Source: Mesorhizobium sp. SCN 65-20
GTDB lineage: Bacteria; Pseudomonadota; Alphaproteobacteria; Rhizobiales; Rhizobiaceae
Direction of reading: 5' to 3'
DNA length: 34,991 nucleotides
Assembly (NCBI GenBank): GCA_001724355.1
Contig: MEEF01000030.1
Span: forward strand, 716 to 35,706
Part shown: piece by piece, positions 7,340-15,622 of the stretch
How the letters are laid out: every line of letters begins with the position of its first letter
How positions within the stretch are numbered: position 1 is the first letter of the stretch
The notes under the pieces: model-generated
What the model was told of the DNA's origin: nothing
Databases searched by the model: none
Seen by the model: only the letters and a program-made list of their open reading frames with translations
Position numbers and translations under genes: made by a program

Positions 7340-8723
7340 TGGCTCTATCCTTGGCTTTCAGATGGCGTGCGAGGTCGGAGAACGGGTCCGGCGACGGGCC
7401 GTCGGCCGGCGATTGGCCGAGCGCCTCGTAGATCACTGGCACCTGCCTGACCGCGAGGTCGAGTTCCGGATCCGCGCCCGGCTGATAGGCGCCGAGCAGC
7501 CGGATGTCCCGGGTATCCTCGAAGCGCGAGATCATCGCCTTGAGCTTGCCGACCAGCACCCGCTGGTCGGGGCTCCAGGCCTTGCCGGCGAGGCGCGAGA
7601 TCGACGAAAGCGGATTGACCGGAGGATAGCGTCCCTGCTCGGCGATCGAGCGGTCGAGCACCACGTGGCCGTCGAGGATGCCGCGCACGGAGTCGGCGAC
7701 GGGATCGTTGTGGTCGTCGCCGTCGACGAGCACGGAGATCATGGCGGTGATGGAACCCTTGCCTTCCATGCCGGGCCCGGCCCGTTCGAGGAGCTTGGGC
7801 AATTCGGTGAATACGGATGCGGGGTAGCCGCGCGCGACCGGCGGTTCGCCGGCGCCGATCGCAACTTCGCGCAGCGCGTGAGCGAAGCGGGTGATCGAAT
7901 CGAGCACCAGCAGCACGCGGTCGCCCTGGTCGCGGAAATGCTCGGCGACGCGCATTGCAGTATCGGGCGCGCGCCGGCGCATCATCGCGCTTTCGTCGCT
8001 CGTCGCCACGACGGCGATGGTCTTGGCCATGCTGGCCTCACCGATCGTATCCTCGAGGAACTCGCGCACCTCGCGGCCGCGCTCGCCGATCAGAGCCACG
8101 ACGACCGTGTCGAAGGCGTCGGCGGCCGCCAGCATGGCAAGCAGCGTCGACTTGCCGACGCCGGAGCCGGCGAAGACGCCCATACGCTGGCCGAAGCACA
8201 GCGGGGTGAAGATGTCGATGACGCGCACCCCGGTGAGGAAACCGGTATCCACGCGCTGGCGGGCGAGGGCCGCTGGAGGCGTGGCGGTGGCACCGTCCTG
8301 CGGCGCGCTGCGTATCAGGGGCGGGCCGTCGTCGATGGGGCGGGCCAGGGCATCGATGGCCCGGCCGCGCCAACTGTGGTGCGGCGTGATGGCGATCGGG
8401 CCGCGGGTGAAGATGGCATCGCCGACGCCGATTTCGCCGCTGCTCTCGTAGGGGGCCACCAGCACTTCGTTGCGGCCGATCTGGACGATCTCGCCACGAC
8501 GACTACTGCCGTGGCCGCGATGCTCGACGATGTCGCCGAGGCGGGCAATGGCAGAGAGGCCGCCGACCTTGTAGTGGGTCGGCGCGATTTCCGTCACGCG
8601 GCCGCCGAGGCGCACCAGCAGTCGGTCGTCGTCGAAACGGCGCTGGATGCGCTCGAGCGATTCCAGCCTGTTGTCGACCGCGGGCTGGTTGTCGGTGCGG
8701 ATGGCGGGCAGGGGTGTGCTCAC
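7323..8723 (-). CDS. fliI: Flagellum-specific ATPase FliI
   Basis: FliI is the cytoplasmic hexameric ATPase that energises flagellar type III export. The 466-residue product shows Walker A GSGVGKST at residues 186-193, the LIGERGREVREF block at about 211-222, Walker B LLVLDS at 271-276 and the downstream SITRFAHALRE. These are all typical of the F1-beta-related FliI/SctN family. The usual partners fliH and fliJ are not adjacent. It is 8 bp after flgF and overlaps the next gene by 17 bp. Confidence 0.97.
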   Translation of the reverse strand: MSTPLPAIRTDNQPAVDNRLESLERIQRRFDDDRLLVRLGGRVTEIAPTHYKVGGLSAIARLGDIVEHRGHGSSRRGEIVQIGRNEVLVAPYESSGEIGVGDAIFTRGPIAITPHHSWRGRAIDALARPIDDGPPLIRSAPQDGATATPPAALARQRVDTGFLTGVRVIDIFTPLCFGQRMGVFAGSGVGKSTLLAMLAAADAFDTVVVALIGERGREVREFLEDTIGEASMAKTIAVVATSDESAMMRRRAPDTAMRVAEHFRDQGDRVLLVLDSITRFAHALREVAIGAGEPPVARGYPASVFTELPKLLERAGPGMEGKGSITAMISVLVDGDDHNDPVADSVRGILDGHVVLDRSIAEQGRYPPVNPLSSISRLAGKAWSPDQRVLVGKLKAMISRFEDTRDIRLLGAYQPGADPELDLAVRQVPVIYEALGQSPADGPSPDPFSDLARHLKAKDRANVQAE

Positions 8724-8731
8724 TTACCGAC

Positions 8732-9454
8732 CTACTTGGAGCCGAGCGTCTTGATGGCGTCGGAATACGAGGACTCGGTCTGGCGCATCATGGCCGCGGT
8801 GTTCTCGAACGCGCGCTGCACCATGATGAGCTTGGTTATCTCCTTGATCGGATTGACGTTGGATTCCTCGACGAAGCCTTGGGCGACGCCCGCGGCCATG
8901 CGGTCGACCACGGGTTCGGGGGCGGTCGCCGGTACGACACCGGAGTTGCCGAAACGGACGAAGTTCGGTCCGGGATTGAACTCGTAGAGCCCGATCGCGC
9001 CGACCAGGCGGTCGCCTTGGCGCAGCGAGCCGTCTGAACCCGCCTCGGGCGGGCCGGCGCGCGGGTCCAACTGCATCGGCGCGCCGCCGGCGTCGAGCAC
9101 GGGATGGCCTTCGAGCGTGACGAGCTGGCCCTCCTGGGTCATGGTGAAGCGGCCGTCACGCGTCATGACCACGCCCGCCGGAGTTTCAATGCCGAACCAG
9201 GCGTCGCCCCGGATGGCGAAGTCGAACGGATTGCCGGTCTGGGTCAAGCCGCCGTTCTGCGTCGACAGGTAGGTGTCGCCCGGCGAGGTGAAGGAGACCG
9301 ACTTGGCGCCGAGACCGGAGACGACGTCCTCGAACTTCACGCCGGTGGCGCGGAAGCCGACCGTCGAGGTGTTGGCGACGTTGTCGGCGATGGTGTTGAG
9401 GCGCTTTTCGAGAGCTACCTGGGCCGACAGAGCGACATAGAGACCGTTCTGCAT
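8732..9454 (-). CDS. flgF: Flagellar proximal rod protein FlgF
   Basis: FlgF is a proximal rod protein. The 240-residue product begins MQNGLYVALSAQVALEKRLN, followed by ADNVANTSTVGFRATGVKFE. It ends with SNVNPIKEITKLIMVQRAFE and a C-terminal helix. It is closely related to FlgG but has the FlgF-type N-terminus and shorter length. It is the second gene of the leftward operon, 7 bp after the DUF1217 gene. Confidence 0.95.
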   Translation of the reverse strand: MQNGLYVALSAQVALEKRLNTIADNVANTSTVGFRATGVKFEDVVSGLGAKSVSFTSPGDTYLSTQNGGLTQTGNPFDFAIRGDAWFGIETPAGVVMTRDGRFTMTQEGQLVTLEGHPVLDAGGAPMQLDPRAGPPEAGSDGSLRQGDRLVGAIGLYEFNPGPNFVRFGNSGVVPATAPEPVVDRMAAGVAQGFVEESNVNPIKEITKLIMVQRAFENTAAMMRQTESSYSDAIKTLGSK

Positions 9455-9461
9455 GATAGTC

Positions 9462-10583
9462 TCAGAACCTCAGCTTTTGCATGGCGAATATCAGATCGGT
9501 CGAGACGCCGTAGGTCGCCGGCTTGCCAAACAGGATGCCGGTCGACTGGAGTTGCGTCGAAGTGGGATTGTTGAGCTCCCAGAGGCTGGTGAAGCGCTTG
9601 AGGAAATCGCCTAGTTTCTTGGGGTTTGAGAGGTCGCTGACCTTGAGCTTCTGCTCGAAAAACTTGACCTGACGGTCGATGTCGGCCGACGCGAAGGATT
9701 CGGGCAGGGCTAGCGCCGTGCGGAGGACCTTGGAGAGCGCGGGGTCGGCCAGGATCTGGTAGAAGCTGGAGATGCCGGGGGCCTTGCGTTCGAAATAGAG
9801 TGCGAGGCGGACGCCTTCATTGTCCTTGCCGGCGTTTTCCTCCAGCGTCTGGCGCACGAACTTCTCGGTGGCGGGCTTCTGCGCCGGGTTGATGGTGGTC
9901 GCGTCCTCGCCGTAGGCCTCGAAATTGAACGCCGAGGCGAAGGCCGCATAGCGCTTGTCTGCCATCTGGTTGGCGTAGCTCTTCGGATCGCGCACGCCTC
10001 CCACCAGGACCTTCTCCATCATCTCCTTGTTGCCGATGGAGGATTCGATGCCGTAGGCCTTCATGGCGAAGGTATAGAGCTGGTCGTTGGCCAGGAATTC
10101 CTTGGCCGACTTCACCTTGACGATGTTGTCGAGGAAATACTTGACTTCCTTCTGGACGGCTTCCGAATTGGGGTTGCCGCCGCCGAGCTGGACGGCCACG
10201 AGGTACTTGTCGGTCGTGCCCTGCTGGGCCTTGTTGTAGGTGGTCGCGCGCGAGCCCAGCTCGGCGAAGTTGAAGCTCTTGACGAACTCGGCGTAGCGCT
10301 TGTCGGTCAGCTTGTTGGCGAAGCTGTCGGGATCTGAAACGCCTTCCTTGAGGGCCTTGGTCATGAAGGCCTTGGCGTAAGCCATGTCCTGCAGACCATG
10401 CGCCTTCATGGCGTATTTGAAGAGCCTGTCGTTCTTGACGAACTCCTCGATGCTTTTCACCTTGGTGATGTTCTTGAGGTAATATTCGGTATCGCGCCCC
10501 ACCGTCGGCTGCTTTTCAACGCGATCGAGCGCCTTGTTAAGATCCCTCGCGATCAGCTGGTAGCTTGTGTAGGTATTGAGCAC
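9462..10583 (-). CDS. DUF1217 flagellar-cluster protein with three internal repeats
   Basis: The molecular function is not established, but DUF1217 proteins are common in rhizobial flagellar clusters. The 373-residue product has two clear tandem copies of a roughly 95-residue unit, at about 34-128 and 149-243. Both carry the series YxLxNIxKVKS.xEFxxND, FAMKAxG or YAMKAxG, DPxSxAN, DKRYAxF and FNF. A third, degenerate copy lies at about 262-338. The offset between the first two copies is 115 residues. The start is GTG at 10583 with GGAAGGG about 9 nt upstream, and the divergent motA also starts with GTG behind GGAAGGG. No signal peptide or membrane helix is visible. As first gene of the basal-body operon it may be an early or export-related protein. 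Confidence 0.85.
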   Translation of the reverse strand: MLNTYTSYQLIARDLNKALDRVEKQPTVGRDTEYYLKNITKVKSIEEFVKNDRLFKYAMKAHGLQDMAYAKAFMTKALKEGVSDPDSFANKLTDKRYAEFVKSFNFAELGSRATTYNKAQQGTTDKYLVAVQLGGGNPNSEAVQKEVKYFLDNIVKVKSAKEFLANDQLYTFAMKAYGIESSIGNKEMMEKVLVGGVRDPKSYANQMADKRYAAFASAFNFEAYGEDATTINPAQKPATEKFVRQTLEENAGKDNEGVRLALYFERKAPGISSFYQILADPALSKVLRTALALPESFASADIDRQVKFFEQKLKVSDLSNPKKLGDFLKRFTSLWELNNPTSTQLQSTGILFGKPATYGVSTDLIFAMQKLRF

Positions 10584-10739
10584 GGCAAAGCCCTTCCACC
10601 ATAGGATAGTCGGGGCAAGCTACGTGCAAATGCTTGCGCGAGGCTGAATCCTCTTTCCGGCATTCCTTCAAGCCTCACACAAGGCACGACCGTTATCTGT
10701 GCATGCACACTGCTTTGAGATGCGGAAGGGACGACCTGC
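10584..10739. promoter_or_regulatory. Divergent promoter region between the DUF1217/flgF operon and motA
   Basis: These 156 bp separate the two major flagellar transcription units and must hold both promoters. They contain a perfect 12-bp palindrome TGTGCATGCACA (10698-10709), 30 bp upstream of the motA GTG, and an inverted repeat GCAAGC (10615-10620)/GCTTGC (10632-10637) nearer the leftward operon. Clear sigma-54 or sigma-70 elements could not be assigned by eye. Confidence 0.55.
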
Positions 10740-11615
10740 GTGGGCATTCTGATCGGACTCGTCGTGACGCTGGGCTGCGTGATCGGCGGCTACATGGCGA
10801 TGGGCGGCAAACTCGGCGTGCTCATGCAGCCATGGGAGCTCGTGATTATCGGCGGCGCGGCGCTGGGGACCTTCCTGGTCGCCAACCCGATGGCGACGGT
10901 CAAGGACACCGGCAGGGGCATCCTCGAGGCCTTCAAGCAGTCGGTTCCCAAGGAACAGGACTACCTCGAAACGCTCGGCGTGCTGCACAGCCTGATGCGG
11001 GAACTGCGCACCAAGACGCGCACCGAGGTCGAGGCCCACATCGACAATCCCGAAGAATCGGCGATCTTCCAAGCCTACCCCACCGTCCTGAAGAACCACG
11101 ACCTGACGCACTTCATCTGCGATTACTGCCGCATCATCATCATCGGAAACGCCCGTCCGCATGAGATCGAAGCGCTGATGGACGAAGAGATCCACACCAT
11201 CCGTGCCGACAAGCTGAAGTCCTACCATGCGCTGGTTGCCGTCGGCGACGCCCTGCCGGCCCTCGGCATCGTCGCGGCGGTGCTGGGCGTGGTCAAGGCG
11301 ATGGGCGCCCTCGACCAGTCGCCCGAAATCCTGGGCGGCCTGATCGGCGCGGCCCTCGTCGGAACCTTCCTCGGTATCTTCCTGTCCTATGCGATTGTCG
11401 GACCGATCGCGACCAAGATCAAAATGGTGCGCGAGAAGAAGAATCGCCTCTACATCATCGTGAAGCAGACGCTGCTTGCCTACATGAACGGCTCGCTGCC
11501 CCAGGTAGCGATCGAGTTCGGTCGCAAGACCATCTCGTCCTACGACCGGCCGTCGATCGACGCGGTCGAGCAGAGCACGCTGAACACGGGCAACCTCGAC
11601 AAGAAGGCCGCCTGA
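10740..11615 (+). CDS. motA: Flagellar motor stator protein MotA
   Basis: MotA is the membrane stator subunit that, with MotB, converts proton flow into rotation. The 291-residue product has four hydrophobic helices (about 3-22, 34-51, 171-190 and 200-222). Residues shown to matter in Escherichia coli fall at the same numbers here: Arg90, Glu98, Pro173 (in [15 protein letters not shown]) and Pro222. The start is a GTG with GGAAGGG at 10724-10730. motB is not adjacent; in S. meliloti it lies in a separate motB-motC operon. It leads the rightward operon motA-fliM-fliN-fliG-flhB. Confidence 0.97.
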   Translation: MGILIGLVVTLGCVIGGYMAMGGKLGVLMQPWELVIIGGAALGTFLVANPMATVKDTGRGILEAFKQSVPKEQDYLETLGVLHSLMRELRTKTRTEVEAHIDNPEESAIFQAYPTVLKNHDLTHFICDYCRIIIIGNARPHEIEALMDEEIHTIRADKLKSYHALVAVGDALPALGIVAAVLGVVKAMGALDQSPEILGGLIGAALVGTFLGIFLSYAIVGPIATKIKMVREKKNRLYIIVKQTLLAYMNGSLPQVAIEFGRKTISSYDRPSIDAVEQSTLNTGNLDKKAA

Positions 11616-11651
11616 GGCGATGCGTGACGCTGACGAAGGGCACATGAAGCC

Positions 11652-12584
11652 ATGAACATGACCGCAAGCCCGGCGGACCCCCGCGACCTGGTGATCGAGC
11701 GCATGCTCGGCGACACCGGCGAGCCGGCGAAGGTGCATTCGGCCGCGCGCCGCCTGGCCGAGCGTTCCGCGCCGCTGATCGCGAAGTATCTAAGCCAGTT
11801 GCTGCCGGAGCAGGTCTTCGTCGAGGTGGTCGAGGTCAAGCTTGCGCGCATGGCCGACGCCAAGGCCGGCAAGAACAACCAGGCCATGACTGTCGCCATG
11901 ACCCCGACCTCGCCCGACGGTCTGGTGATGACGCTCGATCCGCAGTCGATCGCCCTGGTGGTGCATCTGCTGTTCGGCGGCGACCCCGGACGCAACGTGG
12001 CACCGATCGACCGCGACCTGTCGGGTATCGAGATGGGCGTGGCCAATATGGTCTTCCACGACATCGCCCGCGCCATGAACGTGCAGGGTCCGGATGGCGG
12101 CCTTGGCGTGAAGCTGCCGGTTCCCGAGGCAATCACCGGCACGGAGATGAAGAAGCACGTGTTCCGCGACGGTCCGTCGGCGCGGATCACCTTGTCGATC
12201 TCGACCGCAGTCACGCGCGGCCTGCTGACGCTGACGCTGCCGCAGCGCATCCTGATCGAGGACAAGCGCAGCAAGGCGGAGAAGGAGGCTTCTTCGCTGC
12301 CGACGTCGGAATGGCGCTCGCGTTTTTCCGACGAGGTGATGCGGTCGACCGTGCGCCTGGAGGCATCGATGCCGCTGGGCCGCATGACGCTCGGCGACCT
12401 GACCGGGCTGATGGTCGGGCAGGTGATCGAGCTCGCGGAGAATGCCCAGACGAACGCGGTAATCGCCGCGCGCGGCAAGACGCTGTTCTGCTGCGAGTTC
12501 GGCAAGCTTGGCCAGAACTACACGGTCCGCATCCAGCGCCCGTACGAGACCGATGAAACGATTGAGGGAATCGTCGCGAACTGA
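11652..12584 (+). CDS. fliM: Flagellar motor switch protein FliM, divergent
   Basis: FliM links FliG to the FliN ring and normally receives phosphorylated CheY. The 310-residue product has a CheC-like middle domain (about 35-200, with SGIEMGVANMVFHDIARAMN) and a C-terminal SpoA domain (about 230-300, with ASMPLGRMTLGDLTGLMVGQ). The N-terminus reads MNMTASPADPRDLVIERMLG and shows no LSQxEIDALL-type CheY-docking peptide, which is the standard start of FliM in enteric bacteria. A second ATG lies two codons in (11658). Identification rests on domain pattern and position between motA and fliN. Confidence 0.92.
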   Translation: MNMTASPADPRDLVIERMLGDTGEPAKVHSAARRLAERSAPLIAKYLSQLLPEQVFVEVVEVKLARMADAKAGKNNQAMTVAMTPTSPDGLVMTLDPQSIALVVHLLFGGDPGRNVAPIDRDLSGIEMGVANMVFHDIARAMNVQGPDGGLGVKLPVPEAITGTEMKKHVFRDGPSARITLSISTAVTRGLLTLTLPQRILIEDKRSKAEKEASSLPTSEWRSRFSDEVMRSTVRLEASMPLGRMTLGDLTGLMVGQVIELAENAQTNAVIAARGKTLFCCEFGKLGQNYTVRIQRPYETDETIEGIVAN

Positions 12585-12626
12585 GGCGTTGTCGCCCCGG
12601 CGCCGAGACCGACCGAACTGGAGAGC

Positions 12627-13025
12627 ATGATGAGCAAGCCGCAGCCAAAGCCCGAGATCGAGAAGCCCGAGGTCGACGTCGAGGAGGACCAGCTCAATCG
12701 TGCGATCGAGGAATTGCGCGGCGTCCTCAGCGAAGAGGAGAAGCGGCCGGCCGCGGCGGCTGGCGCACCCGCCAACAGCAGCGTCATCATGAACATTCCT
12801 GTCGAGGTGCAGATCGTCCTCGGTAGCACGGAAATGCCGGTGTCGGATCTCATGACCCTGCAGAAGGGCTCGACGGTCGCGCTCGACCGCCGCATCGGCG
12901 AACCGGTCGACGTGGTTGTCAACGGCCGCCGCATCGCGCGCGGCGAGATCACGGTGCTCGAGGCCGACCCGTCGCGCTTCGGCATACGCCTGACCGAGAT
13001 CGTGGCCGCCGCCAAGAGCGCCTGA
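12627..13025 (+). CDS. fliN: Flagellar motor switch protein FliN
   Basis: FliN forms the lower C ring together with FliM. The 132-residue product has an acidic N-terminus ([19 protein letters not shown]), an Ala-rich linker and a SpoA domain at about 55-130. That domain carries [21 protein letters not shown], the characteristic [22 protein letters not shown] and [17 protein letters not shown]. Two adjacent ATGs (12627, 12630) are possible; GGAG spacing slightly favours the second. It lies 42 bp after fliM and 43 bp before fliG. Confidence 0.95.
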   Translation: MMSKPQPKPEIEKPEVDVEEDQLNRAIEELRGVLSEEEKRPAAAAGAPANSSVIMNIPVEVQIVLGSTEMPVSDLMTLQKGSTVALDRRIGEPVDVVVNGRRIARGEITVLEADPSRFGIRLTEIVAAAKSA

Positions 13026-13068
13026 GGAGCGTGGACGTGCTTTCCCCTGCATCGAGAAAGGCCCGGGC

Positions 13069-14079
13069 ATGAACCCGCTGTCGACCCTGTCGCGACCGCA
13101 AAAGGCGGCAGCCATTCTGGTTGCAATGGGCAAGCCGTCGGCGAGCCGGCTGCTGAAGTTCTTCAAGCAGGAGGAACTGAAGGCGCTGATCGAAGGCGCG
13201 CGCCTGCTGCGGACCATCCCGCAGGCCGATCTCGAGCGCATCGTGGCCGAGTTCGAGGCGGAGTTCACCGAAGGTGCGGGTCTACTCGATTCGGCCGACA
13301 AGATGGACACCATCCTCAACGAGTCGCTTTCGCCCGAAGAGATGGACGCGCTGATGGGCAAGGGCGACGGCGGCAAGAAGAAGGACAACCTGCTTCCGGT
13401 TTGGCCGCAGCTCGAGAAGCTGGAAGCGGCCCAGGTGGGCGTGTTCTTGACCAACGAGCATCCGCAGACTGCCGCCATGATCCTGTCCAAGGTGGCCCCG
13501 GCCTATGCTGCCAGCGTGGTGCTGACGCTCGACAAGCCCGTGCGCACCGAGATCATCAAGCGCATGATGGAAATGGCGGTCGTGCCGGAAGCGGCGACGA
13601 AGCTGGTCGAAAGCCAGATCCGGACCACGGTACTCAGCGAAAGCGGCCAGAAGGATACGTCCGCCGGCCAGACGCGCGTCGCCAGCGTGCTGAACGAACT
13701 CGACAAGTCGCAGCTCGAAGAGGTGATGGGCGACCTTGCGGAAGGTGGCATGAGCGACCTGGAAGCGATCCGCGCCCGCCTGTTCGCCTTCGACGACATC
13801 CCGCTGATGACGCAGAAGGCGCGCGTTGCCCTGTTCGACGGCCTGTCGACCGAATTGCTGACGCTGGCATTGCGCGGCACGGCGATGCCGCTCGCCGAGG
13901 CAGTGTTGTCCTCGATCGGCGCGCGTTCGCGGCGCATGATCGAGGCCGAACTCAGTCAGGGATCGGAGGGCGTTCCGCCCGCCGACATCCTGCGTGCCCG
14001 CAAGACGATCGCGTCCACGGCGCTGCGCATGGCAAACGAGGGGCTCCTCGAGTTGCCCACGACGCTGAATGCCGCCTGA
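13069..14079 (+). CDS. fliG: Flagellar motor switch protein FliG
   Basis: FliG is the rotor protein that contacts the MS ring and the MotA stator. The 336-residue product has the N-terminal RPQKAAAILVAMGKPSASRL, the middle-domain motif NEHPQTAAMILSKV (about 124-137) and the C-terminal torque domain (about 230-325, with LFAFDDIPLMTQKARVALF and LRGTAMPLAEAVLSSIGARS). In the linker after the N-terminal domain, residues 87-97 read LSPEEMDALMG. This is close to the CheY-docking motif normally found at the start of FliM. The gene precedes flhB by 20 bp. Confidence 0.96.
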   Translation: MNPLSTLSRPQKAAAILVAMGKPSASRLLKFFKQEELKALIEGARLLRTIPQADLERIVAEFEAEFTEGAGLLDSADKMDTILNESLSPEEMDALMGKGDGGKKKDNLLPVWPQLEKLEAAQVGVFLTNEHPQTAAMILSKVAPAYAASVVLTLDKPVRTEIIKRMMEMAVVPEAATKLVESQIRTTVLSESGQKDTSAGQTRVASVLNELDKSQLEEVMGDLAEGGMSDLEAIRARLFAFDDIPLMTQKARVALFDGLSTELLTLALRGTAMPLAEAVLSSIGARSRRMIEAELSQGSEGVPPADILRARKTIASTALRMANEGLLELPTTLNAA

Positions 14080-14099
14080 GCCGGCCATTTCGGTGAGTC

Positions 14100-15176
14100 A
14101 TGGCTGACGAAGACAAAGACTCAAAAACAGAAGAAGCCACCGAGAAGAAAATCCGGGACTCCGTCGAGAAGGGCAAGTTGCCCGTCTCGAAGGAAACCGC
14201 GATCTTCACATCCTTCGTGGCGATCCTGGTCTATACGGTGTTCTTCGCCAGCGACGCGATCGCAGAACTCGGCGTGTTCCTCTCGAACTTTCTGGAGAAG
14301 CCGGAATCCTGGCCGCTCGGCACCGAACGCGACGTGATCGAACTCTACCAGGCGGTGATCATCGAAATCGGCCGCGCGGTCGCGAGCCTGTTGCTGTTGC
14401 TGGTCATAGCTGGCGTCGGCGCCTCGGTGTTTCAGAACATTCCCCAGTTCGTCGGTGAGCGCATCCAGCCCCAGGCTTCACGAATCTCGCTCAGCCAGGG
14501 CTGGAAGCGGCTGTTCGGCGTCCAGGGCTTCGTCGAGTTCCTGAAGTCGCTCGGCAAGCTCGGCTTCGTGGTGATGGTGCTCATCTTCGTGCTCTCGGAC
14601 GAGCACCGGCGGCTGCTCGCCGGCATGATCACCAACCCGGTCGCCTTCGGCAGCGTCATCCGCGGCATCGCCATCGACATATTGGTGGCGATCGTGTTCG
14701 TCATGGCGGCGATCGCCGTCGCCGACATCGTCTGGTCGCGCTTCCACTGGCGCGCCGAACTGCGCATGACCAAGCAGGAGGTCAAGGACGAGCACAAGCA
14801 GTCGGAAGGCGACCCGATCGTCAAGTCGCGGCTGCGCTCGCTGGCCCGCGACCGTGCCCGCCAGCGGATGATGACAGCGGTGCCCAAGGCAACACTGGTG
14901 ATCGCCAACCCGACCCACTTCTCGATCGCGCTGCGCTACGTGCGCGAAGAAGACGCGGCGCCAGTGGTGCTCGCCAAGGGCCAAGATCTTGTGGCGCTCA
15001 AGATCCGCGAGATCGCGCAGCAGCACGGGATTCCCGTGTTCGAGGACGTGGCGCTCGCACGTTCCATGTACAAGCAAGTTTCGGTGGATAATGTCATTCC
15101 ACCTCAGTTCTACCAGGCGGTCGCCGAACTCGTTCGGGTCGTGTACGGAAACAAGGGTCAACGCAGGACATCATGA
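14100..15176 (+). CDS. flhB: Flagellar export switch protein FlhB
   Basis: FlhB sits at the export gate and controls the switch from rod/hook to filament substrates. The 358-residue product has a charged N-terminus (DEDKDSKTEEATEKKIRDSV), four membrane helices (about 32-52, 88-110, 150-166 and 188-210) and a cytoplasmic autocleavage domain. The NPTH motif is at residues 270-273, one residue from its place in Salmonella FlhB, so self-cleavage should be intact. The stop overlaps the next gene by 4 bp. Confidence 0.97.
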   Translation: MADEDKDSKTEEATEKKIRDSVEKGKLPVSKETAIFTSFVAILVYTVFFASDAIAELGVFLSNFLEKPESWPLGTERDVIELYQAVIIEIGRAVASLLLLLVIAGVGASVFQNIPQFVGERIQPQASRISLSQGWKRLFGVQGFVEFLKSLGKLGFVVMVLIFVLSDEHRRLLAGMITNPVAFGSVIRGIAIDILVAIVFVMAAIAVADIVWSRFHWRAELRMTKQEVKDEHKQSEGDPIVKSRLRSLARDRARQRMMTAVPKATLVIANPTHFSIALRYVREEDAAPVVLAKGQDLVALKIREIAQQHGIPVFEDVALARSMYKQVSVDNVIPPQFYQAVAELVRVVYGNKGQRRTS

Positions 15177-15613
15177 ATCCTCAGCCACATGCCTCGTCCC
15201 GGGAAGTGATCGTCGCAACCGCCATACAGCCGGTGGTGCGGGAGCTACGTCTGATCGACATTGCCGACTACATCGCATTCATCCGCCTGGAGCATTTCTC
15301 TGCCATTGCCGACCTGGTCGATTCCGCGGCCGAACTCTATTTCATGCCCGGCGCATTGCGGCTCGGGCTCGGCGGGGAGGCGCATGTTTGCTGGACCGGA
15401 AGCCCGCGCATCGTGCTCGACCTGGAGCTCAGGCCCGAAGGGGCCGTGGTCTATTTCCAGCTGTCGATGACGGCCACCAACGCCTCGGTCGAGGTGCACT
15501 ACGTATCGTTCGAGAAGGCCGATACCGAGCCCGAGAAAAACACCGCGTATCTTGCGGCTGCGATCGAACAGGCGATGATCAAGCGGACGGTGCCCCGCGC
15601 GGAGGCGGCCTGA
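15173..15613 (+). CDS. Unnamed small protein coupled to flhB
   Basis: The function is not known and no family was recognised with confidence. The 146-residue product has no signal peptide or membrane helix. Its middle (about 40-125) alternates hydrophobic and polar residues, as in a beta-sheet protein, with AELYFMPGALRLGLGG, RIVLDLELRPEGAVVYFQLS and ASVEVHYVSFEKADTEPEKN. It starts on the flhB stop as ATGA, so it is probably translated with flhB. It ends 9 bp before the convergent visR. A conserved gene at this place is expected to have a motility-related role, but that is inference. Confidence 0.75.
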   Translation: MNPQPHASSREVIVATAIQPVVRELRLIDIADYIAFIRLEHFSAIADLVDSAAELYFMPGALRLGLGGEAHVCWTGSPRIVLDLELRPEGAVVYFQLSMTATNASVEVHYVSFEKADTEPEKNTAYLAAAIEQAMIKRTVPRAEAA

Positions 15614-15622
15614 GAGGCGGGC

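Noticed and set aside
6717-8987. Very long plus-strand open frame (756 codons)
   Set aside because: It lies antisense to flgB-upstream, fliI and flgF, has low-complexity composition, no family motifs and no ribosome site. In GC-rich DNA, long antisense frames are common.
11790-13490. Long minus-strand open frame (566 codons)
   Set aside because: It is antisense to fliM, fliN and fliG, all clearly recognisable on the plus strand; its translation is Arg/His-rich shadow sequence.
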